Source: Ampelocalamus luodianensis (Eukaryota > Streptophyta > Magnoliopsida > Poales > Poaceae). From it: DNA of 64,000 bases. The stretch is taken from the NCBI GenBank assembly GCA_036346255.1, contig CM070620.1, forward strand, positions 33,601,609 to 33,665,608, given 5' to 3'. The notes under the pieces were generated by a model. That model ran no database searches, was not told the origin of the DNA, and worked only from the letters and a program-made list of their open reading frames with translations. Below, in pieces: positions 33,707-45,416 of this stretch. The number at the start of each line of letters is the position of its first letter. The first letter of the stretch is position 1. The translations under genes and the position numbers were made by a program.

Positions 33707-33924
33707 TCTGCATACGGTACTGTTCAACGATAACCATGGATCAACCATCCCTTTGAGTGCTCACATGTTAGCGGAGAGCGCGGATCTTTGGAAATCCTAT
33801 GTGATTTTCTTGGTACGCATAGCATTTGTGGGTTTTTTCTACTAGCTGGTGCAATTTGTTTGCCGGCCAATTAACAGTTTAACTCTTGTCCATCTGATCC
33901 GGCTGATCTATCCGTACCTCTATC

Positions 33925-35360
33925 TTTTTTTAAATAATGGAAGGGCAAGCCTTCCGGCCTCTGCATCATACGATGCACACAGCTAATATTTATTATAAAC
34001 GAACAAAACAGCTTACAAAAGGCAGACCAAGTACTAAATGACAAACAAATTGCAGTGGCCATCATCGGGAACAGCCCGTCACCGGCGACAACTAGCTTCT
34101 CCTTCAACCAACACATCCGAACAGTAGCTGTGCAACAAGGTGCTTAAGGGTCAAGTCACCAAAACAACGCCTACAAGGAGGGACAGAAAACGTCATCAGA
34201 TCCAACCAATGAAGGCCAGATCTAGGGTTTTCATCCCGGCGAGCAGATACCAGTGTTCCAACACAACGCCTTCAAGAAGGGCACGACGCTCGTCGTCTGA
34301 CCCAACCAGTGAAGGTCAGATTAATACCCAGTACGTCGTCGTCGCCGGATCCAACCACTGAAAGCCAAATCAAGGGTTTTCACCCCAGTGAGCACATACC
34401 CATGCTCCAAGACAACGCCTTCAAGAAGGGCACAACGCTCGTCGTCTGACCCAACCAGTGAAGGTCAGATCAATACTCCGTACGTCGTCGTCGCCAGATC
34501 CAACCACTGAAGGCCAGATCGAAGGTATTCACCCAGGAGAGCAGGTACTGGTACTCCAAGATAACGCCTTTAAGAAGGACATGACGCTCGTCGTCTGACC
34601 CAACCAGTGAAGACCAGATCATACTCCGTACGTCGTCGTCGTCGTCGGATCCAACCACTAAGGTCAGATCGAGGGTTTTCACTCAAGAGAGTAGGTACCG
34701 GTGCTCCAAGACAACACCGCAATGTATCCTCGACGCCAGATCCAACCAGTGAAAGCTAGATCACCACCACTGTCCAAAGCAGCTATGAACCACAACCTAT
34801 CACAATCGCGAAGCCACGGTCACGTGCAGCCTCCACGAAAAAGAGGTCGACGGCCACTGTTGGCCACGTGCCGCTTCTCCACCAAAACCCACCCGGGGCC
34901 GCCTTCCGTCGTCCAGATCCAGCGCCAAAGCACAGATCCAGAACTAGAACCCAGATCCAGAACAACTATGCCACCACGCCGCCTGCAAACGGCCGTGCCC
35001 CTCGCGCCGCCGCAACGGCCGCCCTTCGCGCCGCCTGCACGCGGCCCTTGCGCCTCTCGCACCAGCCCTCTAATGCCTGCCGAAAGCCAACGGGCCACTC
35101 CATGGATCTCTCCGACCTCAACGCCGATGATCCCCCCAACCAAACCAATGGCTGCTTGCCATCCGGAGCCGCCACCAGGCTCCAGAACCTTCTTGTGGAG
35201 ATCGGGCCTGCCCTTCTTGACGGTGGCCATGACCATGTCGCCGACGATAGCCGGTTAAGCCTACCCTTGATGCCTTTCACCGAGATAAACGGTGAAGCGC
35301 GAATAATGCGGAGATGCCCCGCCGCCACCGCCGGCGGCGGCCACCAGCTACAGTAGCAAA
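33925..35360 (-). repeat. Unclassified grass-type repeat with 149 bp tandem units
   Basis: The left end has CTTTTTTTAAATAATGGAAGG followed by GCATCATACGATGCACAC, a pattern I associate with ends of dispersed grass elements but cannot place in a class. From 34160 to 34860 a unit containing AACGCCTTCAAGAAGGGCA, CGTCGTCTGACCCAACCAGTGAAGG and TACGTCGTCGTCG recurs at 34265, 34414, 34563 and 34712 (149 bp steps), with an earlier shorter unit at 34166. GC-rich frames on both strands (34701-35258 plus, 34820-35236 minus) show no known domain. Confidence 0.5.
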
Positions 35361-38120
35361 GGAACGAGGTCGAGAGAGGTCCTCTGGCTAGAGGCGACCG
35401 ATTTGGGACGACAACCAATTGGGAAAACCAGATCCAGTTCCTTGCTGACCACCCGATCCCTCCTCCGGAATCACCTCCCCAGATCTCGCCTCACTTCCTC
35501 TAGCGCCGCGAAACACTGCCTCCACGGCCGCGCGCATCTCGCCGGCCTCGACCGCCCCGCCCACATGGAACGCGCTGGCCTCCGTGGCGGCGCCAACCAC
35601 GATCCGCCTCGCTCGAAAGGAGGGCCTGCGCGGGGACGTCCGGGGCCAGCGGAGGTGCGGAGAAGTGGAAGCACTTTGGGGTCGGCGGCGGCAACTTGGT
35701 AGCGGAGCGTGCGCCGCGCGCCACGCGTCGTCCGGATCTTCCGGGGCAGGGTGAGGTCTATCTTATCCTTTCATTTCTCCTTCCTCTAACTCCACTCGAT
35801 CCAGATACTTCCACCTTAACCCTCCCCCCCCCCCCCCGCTTGCTCGGATATGAGGTAGCGCATAAGCCGGCGGAAGAGCAGAAGCGATGCTGGCCTCAGA
35901 GATAGAGGAGGAGCCACAACGGCACGATCGTGATCGGAGGAGGTGGCCCGCCTTCGCAACGAGGTGACGGGGTGCTTCATTGCCAGAGGCAGAGACGATG
36001 AGGCCGAAGGAGCAACCGCGGCTCCCGGACGGAGTAGAATATGACACCGTTTCACAGAGAGGCAACGACGCGGCTCGTCATCGAAGCCGGAGGCGGTGTG
36101 GTAGGAGGAGCAACTGTAGCTCATGGCTAGAGATGGAGGTGCGGACTTATGGTTCTCGACCGACAACAACGGTGCAACTCGCGGCGGTGAGGCAGCTAAC
36201 CAAGGTAGTTGCGCCAGGGAACATGTTTGATTTTTGTTAGATTTTTTAAAACTTTTGGCAAAAATTTGCTGAACCCGGTGAAACATTTCTAAAATTTCTT
36301 GAAATATGTTGAAACTTGCGTACAACTTCTCATGAAACACACGCAAACCTTCTTAAACCTTTTTGATTTTTTTTTTCACAAACGCGAAACCTCATAACAC
36401 CCGAAACCTAATGAAATCTGAAACCCAGAACCTCATAAAACTATTTGGGCTAGCAGTAACAGCTTCCATTAGTATTGACGTGGCTGCAACGCACCCGTTT
36501 TCACATTTAATTAGTGTGTACCTTGATTACGATCGTGTTGATACGATGTGTATCATTTTTGTTGCTAAAGCTCCACCTGGGGACAGCTACATACTAGTTT
36601 TTTATTTGGGATTAGCGGAGCTCTAATACGAGCTTCCATATATAATAAGGGCACCGTCCTCCGTACGATGATGTGCGTTTATGCCACTAATTAATAGCAC
36701 ATGCACTTACCATGATTTTTTTGTCCAAGATTCCGACCATGATGACACTTTTGTGAAAATCGATTTGCAGCACTACTTGAGCAGAGAGGATTGTGGAATT
36801 TTTGGTCGTATTAGCGTTTTTTCTGCCGTATATTTGTAGGAATGACTATCACCCTTTTTTTTTTTTTTTGCAAAATAACCTCCTACCCCATGGCTGCCGT
36901 GCGGCTAGCTGTCCGATTCCACCACGTCGCACCTACCGCACAGTCACCGTGCGGTGGCCACCTCCACGTCATCGCCTACCGCACGGCCATCGTGTAGTGG
37001 CCACCTCCCGCACAGCCGCCGTGTGGTGGCCCTCCCGCACCCACCGTGTGCCCTCCCCTTGGCTCCCCTGCCGCATGACCCTCCCTCCCCCTCTCGCCAC
37101 GTGGAAAGTGGTTCGGTCTGGTTCTCTGGAGAAACAAAAAACCAAAAAAATTAGCCAGTTGTCGTTGGGATAAGCTTCGAAGCCCAGGCCCCTCCCCCTA
37201 ATTCCATCGCCTGGCCTCTCCTCCTATCACATCCATCACTATCGTCGCTTTATTCCCTGTCGTTGTCACTTCACATCGTTGTCTGATGCATGCATGCGAA
37301 ATTTAATTAGCGTGAGCGGGGGAAGGATTCCTTCCTGCAGCGACTATAAATTAGAGAGCGAGCGAGCACGATTTCATTTTGCCGTCACTCGTTTTCTCGC
37401 TCTCTTACTCCGTCGATTATATTTTTGGGGACATTTCATCATTATTAACCACCGTCATTCGCAAGTAATTTTTATCTCCGTCGATTTTTCGTTATTCGTA
37501 AATTCTTTATTAATTGCGTACTTGAGTAGTTGTAATTTTCTAGGTGCACCTATTATAAGCATTCTGAAATTTTCGTAGGAAACTCTGTTTGATTTTATTA
37601 TTCGCATTTAATTAGCTGCAGTTGAATTTATGTTATGTAATTAATTAGTTTTAATTATTGAGGTCTCGTTAATTAGTTACCAAATAATTAGTCGTAATGA
37701 ATAGTGTATGCAAACACAAAACTACATTGCAGAGAGTGCGGCCATTATTTTACAGTGGATGCGTAGTTAAGTAGTTGTAATTTTCCAGGCATTAACTTAG
37801 TGCGACGTTGTTAGTCCCATGTAATTAGCGTTCTGAAATTTTCGTAGGAAAATATTTTTGACTTTAGGAGTCCCATGTAATTAGCGTACTGAAAATCATT
37901 CTAATTAACTCCCACTTAAAAAATTAAATTGAAATATAATTTAGGTATGGATCAATAAATTATTGCATAGTCTAGTATTTTAATGGTGGCATGCACGCAC
38001 TTGATACTTTGATTAGTACGAACCCTTGGACGAGGCTTTATTTATTTAGTTTATAGAATTGATTAGTGGTTACATCATGTGAATTTGGTTGCAGATGTAT
38101 GCAAGGTGTTTGTTACTTGC
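35361..38120. other. GC-rich then AT-rich intergenic stretch with simple repeats
   Basis: It holds a run of about 16 C at 35823-35838 and a poly-T at 36850-36868. GC-rich hairpin units lie at 36930-37060 (CCGCAC..CCGTGCGGTGGCCACCTC, three to four copies). A promoter-like TATA (CTATAAAT) near 37344 is followed by a pyrimidine-rich stretch. The 176-codon minus frame 35816-36346 and others have no recognisable domain. Host gene remnants are possible but cannot be supported. Confidence 0.35.
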
Positions 38121-38125
38121 TAGAG
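38121..38125. repeat. Target site duplication TAGAG, left
   Basis: TAGAG precedes the LTR start TGAAAGT and recurs at 39814-39818 after the LTR end CCTACA. Confidence 0.88.
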
Positions 38126-39813
38126 TGAAAGTATCTAGGCCCCTAAAATCGTGTTTTGGTAATTAATGATTATATGTGATTATTGGACTAATGTGTTTAT
38201 TGAGTAGTTACAAGGTTAAGACCTCTTGGTGGGTTCAAGGATAAAAAGCATACAGGGTAAATAAAGATTTACTTGATTGAAGACAAGTACATGTAGACAG
38301 TGATTTTTTTTGTATTTTACCGGTCTTAGAAGAAAAGGTTGGAAGACCGGATTTTAGGATAAACGTCGTACTATTAAGAGGGATCATGACTAGTACCTTG
38401 AATACATGATCTTGTGCAATATGGATCAATTTAGGATCATGCATACATCTGGTTTTGTTTTCCAAAAGTCTTTGAGATGAGTGTCAAAATCGGTCATACC
38501 GACGTCTCTCGGCGGTTGTATGCTTTGGTGCGGTATGACCGCATGTCACTTGGCGGTTCTACCGATTTATGAACTCCTCAGCCAACCAGGCGCTAATGCG
38601 GTACAACCGGCTCTTGGAGCGGTACCACCGCATTGCGGTCGTTCCGTTTTTTAGTTGACGGTTGTATAAAACCAGAACCGTTGCATTTCTGACTAAGAAC
38701 TCTCTGGGAAAATCGGTCGTACCGATATTGAAAACGGTCGTACCGACCTGCGGTCGTTCCGTTTTTAAGTTGTCGGTTGTATAAAACCAGAACCGTTGCA
38801 TTTCTGACTTAGAGCTCTCTGGGAAAATCGGTCGTACCGATATTGAAAAGCGCGTCATCGATCCGCGGTCGTTCGATTCTTGTATGGCGGTACGATTTTT
38901 GCAGAGAGCATGTCATCTCGGTTTGTTTTGGAAAATCCTTTGTTCGTACCGCTCCTCCGTGCGGTATGACCGGAGGTTGCGGTCGTACCGCAAGTTAGTT
39001 GGCGGTCGTACCGCGAGGGTTGTTCAACGGCTATGTCAGAGCCTTTTAATGCCTCTGTTCTAGCCGCATCGTGCTTCGATCTTGGAGTGCGGTCGTGCGC
39101 ACATTGGTTAGCGGTCATACCGCTTTTTCGTGTTTTTTCGTATGACTCTCCAACGGTCGTTTTGTTGGTGGGTGGTATAAATACCCCCCCAACTGCACAA
39201 GGGCGAAAAAAAGACCACATTTAACATCCTTAGAGCCTTGTGCATTCATTCAACTCCTCAAATTCATTTGTTCACTCTTTGAGAGGTTGTTGAGCTCATT
39301 CAAAGTGCATTCATCATTCTAGTTGATCCTATTGCACTTGAGTGTCGTCAAGCGAAGGTCTTGGTTTGTTACTCTTGGAGTTTTGCCGAACTCCTAGACG
39401 GCTTGGCGGTGATTGCACGGTGATCTCTTCAAGAAGATTGTGAAGAGGCCCGGTGCCCATATTGTGAGTGGTTTGGTGTTCACCATCTCCTGAGTGGAGG
39501 AAGAACAACCAATAGTGATCGAGAAAGGCTTAATACGTGGAGCCGGCTTGATTGGTTCAAGCTCCCTCAACGTGGACTAGTGAAGACCGGCAAGTCTTCG
39601 ATACCACGGGAAAACATCGTTGTCTCATTGTGGTTATTCCTAGTCTTTACTCTTCCGCATTTATATTTCTAGCTTGATCTTTGTGCTTGTATTGCTTAGC
39701 TAGAAGTATAATTTGTTTAGACTAAGTTATCAATTACCTTATCTCGTAAATTTGTTTAAAAGTTTAAAAACCTCCTATTCACCCCCCTCTAGTCGGTTAT
39801 CCTTGATCCTACA
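38126..39813 (+). mobile_element. Solo LTR of a SIRE/Maximus-like Ty1/copia element
   Basis: 1688 bp, starting TGAAAGTATCTAGGCCCCTA and ending TCACCCCCCTCTAGTCGG...GATCCTACA, terminal wording typical of this copia lineage in grasses. It is flanked by the TAGAG duplication with no internal region, so it is a solo LTR left by recombination between two LTRs. Inside are many CGGT..TACCG palindromes and a 115 bp tandem repeat (38634, 38749 and a partial copy at 38864). A TATA box (TATAAATA, 39176-39183) lies ahead of the R region. Confidence 0.88.
38634..38890. repeat. 115 bp tandem repeat in the copia solo LTR
   Basis: TGCGGTCGTTCCG, AAAACCAGAACCGTTGCATT and GGGAAAATCGGTCGTACCGA recur at 115 bp spacing, two full copies and the start of a third. 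Confidence 0.85.
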
Positions 39814-39818
39814 TAGAG
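39814..39818. repeat. Target site duplication TAGAG, right
   Basis: It matches 38121-38125 and follows the LTR terminus directly. Confidence 0.88.
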
Positions 39819-40149
39819 CCCTACTTAATATTAAATGATGGGTTTAATCTTAAAATTGTAGTTAGGCTCATTTAGAAAATAAAACAAATCTTGAGCTAAG
39901 GAATTGAACTGCCTGTAGCTTGAATTGTTTGTATGATCATTCTAGCTGTCATGTCGATGGTACAATGTAGAAGTGACAACTAAGACTAGAATTGTTTGTA
40001 TGGTCATTTCCTATCGTTGCCACTACAATAGTATCTAAATTATGTAGACGTCTGAAAGAATTATGTTGTTGTTTGACATATTGTAAGCCTAAGCTATATA
40101 TTCATTAAATTATTGGAACAATATGTCCATGCTTTTTTAATTGTCGGTA
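39819..40149. other. AT-rich spacer, nothing recognised
   Basis: No open frame or repeat of note. A short internal similarity (AGAATTGTTTGTATG.TCAT near 39920 and 39985) suggests an old local duplication. Confidence 0.4.
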
Positions 40150-41430
40150 TGTAACACAGGGATTACTAGGAGCTGGACGATCGCTACGTCCTGATCCTCC
40201 GGGACATGGGCTTGTTGCCCCTTGCGAGGATGGTCTTCGTCGAACGCTAGTTCACCCTAAATGTCAGCCTGCTGTCAGCACTTGTCGACAGGTGGAGGCC
40301 CGAGATGCACACCTTCCACTTTCGGTGGGGTGAGATGACGGTCACTCTGCAGGACATCTCGTTTTTTACCAGTCTCCTGATCCGGGGAGAGCCATCTGTT
40401 TCGGGCCCTCCAGCGGACTGGAAGGCCAGGCTGGAGCATTAGTTTGGTGTACTTGTCCCGGAGCGTGCACGTGCTGTCCTCCGGACTTAGCTGAGGCACT
40501 TCAGTCAATGCTCGCAGGGTGCACCTAACGAGGTTGTTAGGACGCACCTCGTTGCTTATCTTCTTGAGCTCTTTAGTTGGGTCCTGTTTCCAACCACACA
40601 GGGCAATTGGTGCTACATAGGTTTGTTCACGTCGCCGAGTCTTTGGTTGATGCGAAGGCTGGGCTGATGCCTCAGTATAGCTGGGGATCAGCTGTCCTTT
40701 GCGCCACATACCGGGGGTTGTGTGACCCTTCGTGGCACGACACCGGTGATACCCCCAACCTGGCTGTCTGCTACGTGCTTCTGCAGCTATGGAGATGGGA
40801 GCACTTCCCTGTTGGGCGGCTGTCCATCAAGAGAGCAGTGCACCCGTATGCCGAAGTTGGACGACTGATAGACGAGCCCACCATGGGCTTACGGATGGTG
40901 TTCGCCTCACGCTATGCCAAGGATAGACTAGCGAGGTGCTACTCGTTATTCCACATCACATGGACTATATGGTGTCCAGAGTTCGTACACACGGTAGCCA
41001 CACGGACTGTCCATGCAATACATCCAGGATGCAGGACTGTGGACGACAACCTACCACATGGTGTTCGCACATATGGTGGAGCTTTACGCGCCACAACGCA
41101 TAATGCGACGATTTGGTGTGTACTGTGTCGTGCCCTGATAGGGCGAGCTGTACACCCGTGAGTCAAACTTCATCTAAGTAATGTTTACAATTCTTACTTC
41201 TTCTTTTGTAACATTAATCCTTTCAGAAATGCAAGCAATCGAGGGCGGGTCAGCATAATCAGGATTGGCGCCCAGTCCAACACAAGTGGACTACGGTATG
41301 GATGGAGAGGGCGCACTTGGAGGTCTTGCATGAGCAGCATCAGTACGACGTTCGGACGTATAGTGAGTACACGAGTGGTACGTGCCACGATCACGCGCAA
41401 GACTCACCCTTCCCCCACCGGAGCGCCCGA
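40150..41430 (+). pseudogene. Plant mobile domain (PMD / MAIN-like) pseudogene
   Basis: The plus-strand frame from about 40165 reads ELDDRYVLILRDMGLLPLAR, then SALVDRWRPEMHTFHFRWGE and MTVTLQDISFFTSLLIRG. This is the signature of the aminotransferase-like plant mobile domain. After a frameshift near 40655 it continues with MPQYSWGSAVLCATYRGLC and LLQLWRWEHFPVGR, later RIMRRFGVYCVV. A plausible intron (41158-41226, GTGAGT to TTTCAG) precedes DWRPVQHKW and the Tyr-rich end near 41350. Four in-frame stops before the frameshift are all TAG, each one C-to-T step from CAG. The domain occurs in MAIN/MAIL host proteins and in transposons; I cannot tell which this was. The 3' side is lost at the junction with D (41581). 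Confidence 0.78.
41158..41226 (+). other. Putative intron of the PMD pseudogene
   Basis: Donor GTGAGT and acceptor CCTTTCAG bound 69 bp with in-frame stops. The PMD wording resumes afterwards. Confidence 0.45.
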
Positions 41431-41580
41431 AGCAGGTGATGCACCAACAGAGCCTCCGTCACTCATTCGATCATCACAGCGCTTCACGGCGTGTCGACAC
41501 CGTAAGGCACTTACAACCTCTGGTCGTTTCATTGATGAGATTTGTGCTCTTCATTAATGAACATGTTATGTATATCACTA

Positions 41581-44500
41581 CAGCAAGAAAGCCTTATTGA
41601 GCTAAGTCCCCCTTGTGAGATGGTTCCTTGCCTAGTACAAGCGTCGGATAGCACTTGCTAGGGGGCTCACAAGTTATATTGGAAATACCGATGCAATCAA
41701 AACAAAAGAATTGGTGCTCCCTTGCACACTATAAGGGATTACATCGGCTCCTCAAAGAACATAGGATTTCACGGTCGCTATGCCCCTTACACCACCAAGG
41801 ATTTAACACAATAAAACCCTCCCCCTACTTAACCATACGACACCCATACACCGCGTGTGGCAAAGACGAGTGTTGCTTGAACGATGGGTACCCAAAGTTC
41901 GGTCCTCAATTGTCCGACAAGTCCTTCCACTTACCCAATGCTCGTGCACAAAGCACCATCACTAACCAACACTTGTCGGACCAAATCTCATTTAAAAATG
42001 ACAAAGTTTAACTCATGAAACAACTACAAAGATCTGAAGTAAAAGCATAACGTAAGAGTTGTGTGTATCCCAAAACCAGCGGGTTATTCCCGACGATCGA
42101 ACTACAGTATCTAGACTTGCATGGCTAAGCAATTCTACAACCCATAATTCACACATCCTATCTTAAGCATATAGGAGTTGGCATAATTCAAGATTAACCT
42201 CAAGCATAGGACATAACTATACTACACATCACAAAAATATTGACATAATCAAAATAGCATGCAAGCAATTATCATTGCACTATCTTAACCAAAACTGGGA
42301 TCAAATATGATGCAAAAGAAAGTTCAAATGATGCTTGCCTTGCTGGTACAGTAGCTGCTCGCTCTCAGTCGCGTAAGTGTCGATATCAATATGCTCGGGA
42401 TCTATATAATTATAACATCAAATAAATACCGAGAAAACAACTCAAAAACCAAAATGCTCAAAAATGCATGATTTTTCTACAGTAGTTAGATCATGATTTT
42501 AAATGATTTTTGGTGAAAGAATTATTTCATTTTGATTTAGTATATGAAAGTTATAATGGTTTGAATTTCAGATTTCAATATGCCGTCATTTATATAATTT
42601 AATTATGAAGTGAAATTTTGTAGAACAGTGGTGGGGTGAAGGATTACATAGGTAAATAGGTAATATTATTACAAGTTCAGAATAGTTGAGTTTGTCCCAT
42701 TTGGAGTTTTTATGATTTAGTTATTGATTTTTCAAGTTATCAGCCTTTTATAGTATACAAATAATGGAGTTAAGGAGTATATTCTCCCAAAAATAGTTTC
42801 TGTGACAGAGGTAATGTGGAGACCATTTTTAGAATTAAGTTTACTAAAAATGAAGATTACCAAAAGTGGTCTCACTGTTTTTGGAGCTTCCAATAATTAC
42901 TTATGCATTTTTGAAGTTATCAGTCCTTTTCCTATTGTAAAAATAATGGCTTTAATGGATTAATCTCCAAATAAAGCTCTCTGCTACAGAGACAGGTTTG
43001 AAACTAATTTTAATATAAAGTTTATTAAAATTGAAAATTTTCAGAAGTGATTTCATGTAATTTGGAGTTAATATGAAATAGTTATGCATTTTCAAAGTTA
43101 TACCTATTTTACAGTGTGCAAATAAACCGATTTCGAATTTCATAAAGCATTTACTATTTTCCTTACCGAGGCATACGCTAGCCGCAGACACTGACGGGCG
43201 GGCCCCGGAGTCAAGGTTGACTCGGTCAGCCGCGACCCCCCCACCGGAGCGCTGCAAACGTATTCGAATAGAGACGTATTCCTATCATGAAAGCGTAAAG
43301 TCGTTCTAACGTTACCGGGAATACGTTGTTCGTAAGAGAAAACGTACTTCAATGGGTTACGCAATCATTTAACCGGCATAAGGACCCACATGTCAGGTAC
43401 TAAGCCGACCGTTTAATTAATTAAACTCGGCTTTTCCGACAAAGATCGTGTCATTAAAGCTAATCATCACGATTAAAACCTAATGATGTTGCTACAGGGT
43501 TTGTCGGGCGTTCCGACAAAATGACTCGGCGCTGGCCGGAGCCTCGCCGGCGATCCCGTCCACGGTGGCTCGAGCCAAGGGCACAGATGTGATCACAATA
43601 AGCCTACGCACCTAACGGAAGTGTTCTTGGCGGCGGAAGTGACCTGGACCGCTGGCTAGCCGGAGTGGAGCGGCGGTGAGCTATACGGCAAAAGCAGCTA
43701 CACGGATTTGAAAATGCTTCTAACAAACGAGCGCATGCTTAAGCTCCTAGGGGGCAAGAGGAAACTACCTGCGTTGACAAGAGGACCGGAGGGGCACTGG
43801 AACTCGCCGGCGGCGTGCGACCGAAAAGCGGCAATGAGAGACCCACGATGACACGGCAACCTGAGCAAAGAAGCCAACAAGGGTGGTGAATGGGTTACTT
43901 AGGCACATAAGATGCTAATATAGGCATGAATCGAGAAATGGCTCACCAAGGCGACAATTTGACAAGAAATAGTGCTGGCGGCCGAAAGGAACAACTTCGA
44001 GGCCTAAGAACTCCTGGGGAACAATTCGACAATTAAAGTGAGGGGAAGACTAACTTGTACTCATAAGCATGTACTGACGCACAAGAAAGAGCAAGAAACT
44101 CACCCGCGGAGAAATGCCCAATTTGGGTGTCGCGCGGTGCACGACCGAGCGCCCGAGAAACACGATGGTGGTTCGAAGCTACAAGCCAACGCATGAGCGA
44201 GATTAGCCAAAATGGGCACGGTGATGAACGGAGAGGAGATGGGGATCACCCGCTGAAGCTTCACCGGAGAGACGAGCGGAGAGAGCTCCTCTTTCCTCAG
44301 ACCCGAGAGGAAAGATAGGGAGGAATGAGGCGCTCTGAGGGTAATAAGCTCGTGCATTGACGGCATCGGAGGCGGCGTGAAGAGAAGGTGGCTCCGGAGT
44401 GGTCCGAGGTGGCGGTGGATTCACGGCGTGCCTGGCGCCGTTCTGAGCACGTCGGGAGGACTCGGCCGCGTGGCACAGAGTGTCTGCGTCGCCAACGGCC

Positions 44501-45223
44501 GGGAAGACGGTTGACTTCGGTCCGCATCGTCAGTCACACGGCGAGGTGGAGTTTAAGTGGCTTTGAATCGGCCGTTGGATTGTGGATGGACGGATCAGAT
44601 TAGAAATGCGTTCGGACTGGTCAACAGGATGCGAGATCTGGACCGTTGGATGAGGATCTAACGGTTGCATGTCTCGGTGCAACTAGGCGGTTGGACTGAG
44701 CCACCCCGCCGATTCGGACTCGAGTTCGATGAATAGTACTTAAGCCAGGTTTAGGTTTAGGGTTTGACTGAGTTTTAAAATCTGTCTAGCAACTTTGACC
44801 GGGGTTTATAATTAGAAATAAATTCCCAAAAATCATGAAATAATTTGTGGGGGTTCCTGGGATAGTATAGTTCCCATAAAAATTTTAAAACCCTACTGTT
44901 CATAATATAGTTTGTGATATTTAAATTCAAACATGTTGTATGTCTATAAAGTTGGTTTGAATTTTTATTTGGTTCAACCTAGTCCCAAAAATTTGGGAAA
45001 AATTATATTAATTCATGATAATTAATGTAGTATTTAATTAAATTGGGTTCAGATGATGATCACAACTTTTTATCACTGACTTTAAGTGAAATCCGAATTT
45101 TGATGTGTATGTTCACCTCAAATTAGATTTTCCAAGTACAATATATTATGAAATGATCTGATTTTGATCATGCATATTAGTGAAATACAAATTAATCCAA
45201 TTTAATTAGTTGGGGCTGTGACA
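41581..45223 (-). repeat. Element D 3' LTR, truncated
   Basis: From CAGCAAGAAAGCC it matches 52263-55878 to the end TGTGACA. AT-rich blocks are nearly identical. GC-rich blocks (43140-43900, 44100-44700) differ by small indels, several of them CAG in one copy against CG in the other. Left of 41581 the sequence is unrelated to the D LTR. Confidence 0.92.
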
Positions 45224-45225
45224 AA

Positions 45226-45261
45226 CCTCCCCCCCTTACAAAAGATCTCGTCCCGAGATCT
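45226..45261 (-). promoter_or_regulatory. Element D polypurine tract and preceding inverted repeat
   Basis: The plus-strand run CCTCCCCCCCTTA is TAAGGGGGGGAGG on the element's strand. Upstream in transcript sense are arms AGATCTCG and CGAGATCT (45243-45250, 45254-45261), a longer and differently composed version of the repeat seen in A and C. Confidence 0.85.
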
Positions 45262-45416
45262 GGGTGGAGAAGAATTAGAAAGTTTTCATTAGAAGTTATA
45301 ATTTATGTTGTCTTGATTTCCTTCAAAGATAGTGTTGACATGCTATAATCATGCCATAAGAATAATTTTGTTTATATTGCTATGTTTTACCTTTCCTTTC
45401 TTGATACGAAGGCACT

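Noticed and set aside
34701..35258. GC-rich frames of 138-185 codons on both strands
   Set aside because: They overlap on opposite strands, contain no motif and arise inside a tandem-repeat region.
35816..36346. 176-codon minus-strand frame
   Set aside because: It includes translation of a poly-C run and lacks any recognisable domain; probably chance.
37344..37560. Promoter-like TATA with pyrimidine-rich downstream, possible host gene start
   Set aside because: No coding exon could be followed downstream before the copia solo LTR; kept only as a remark.
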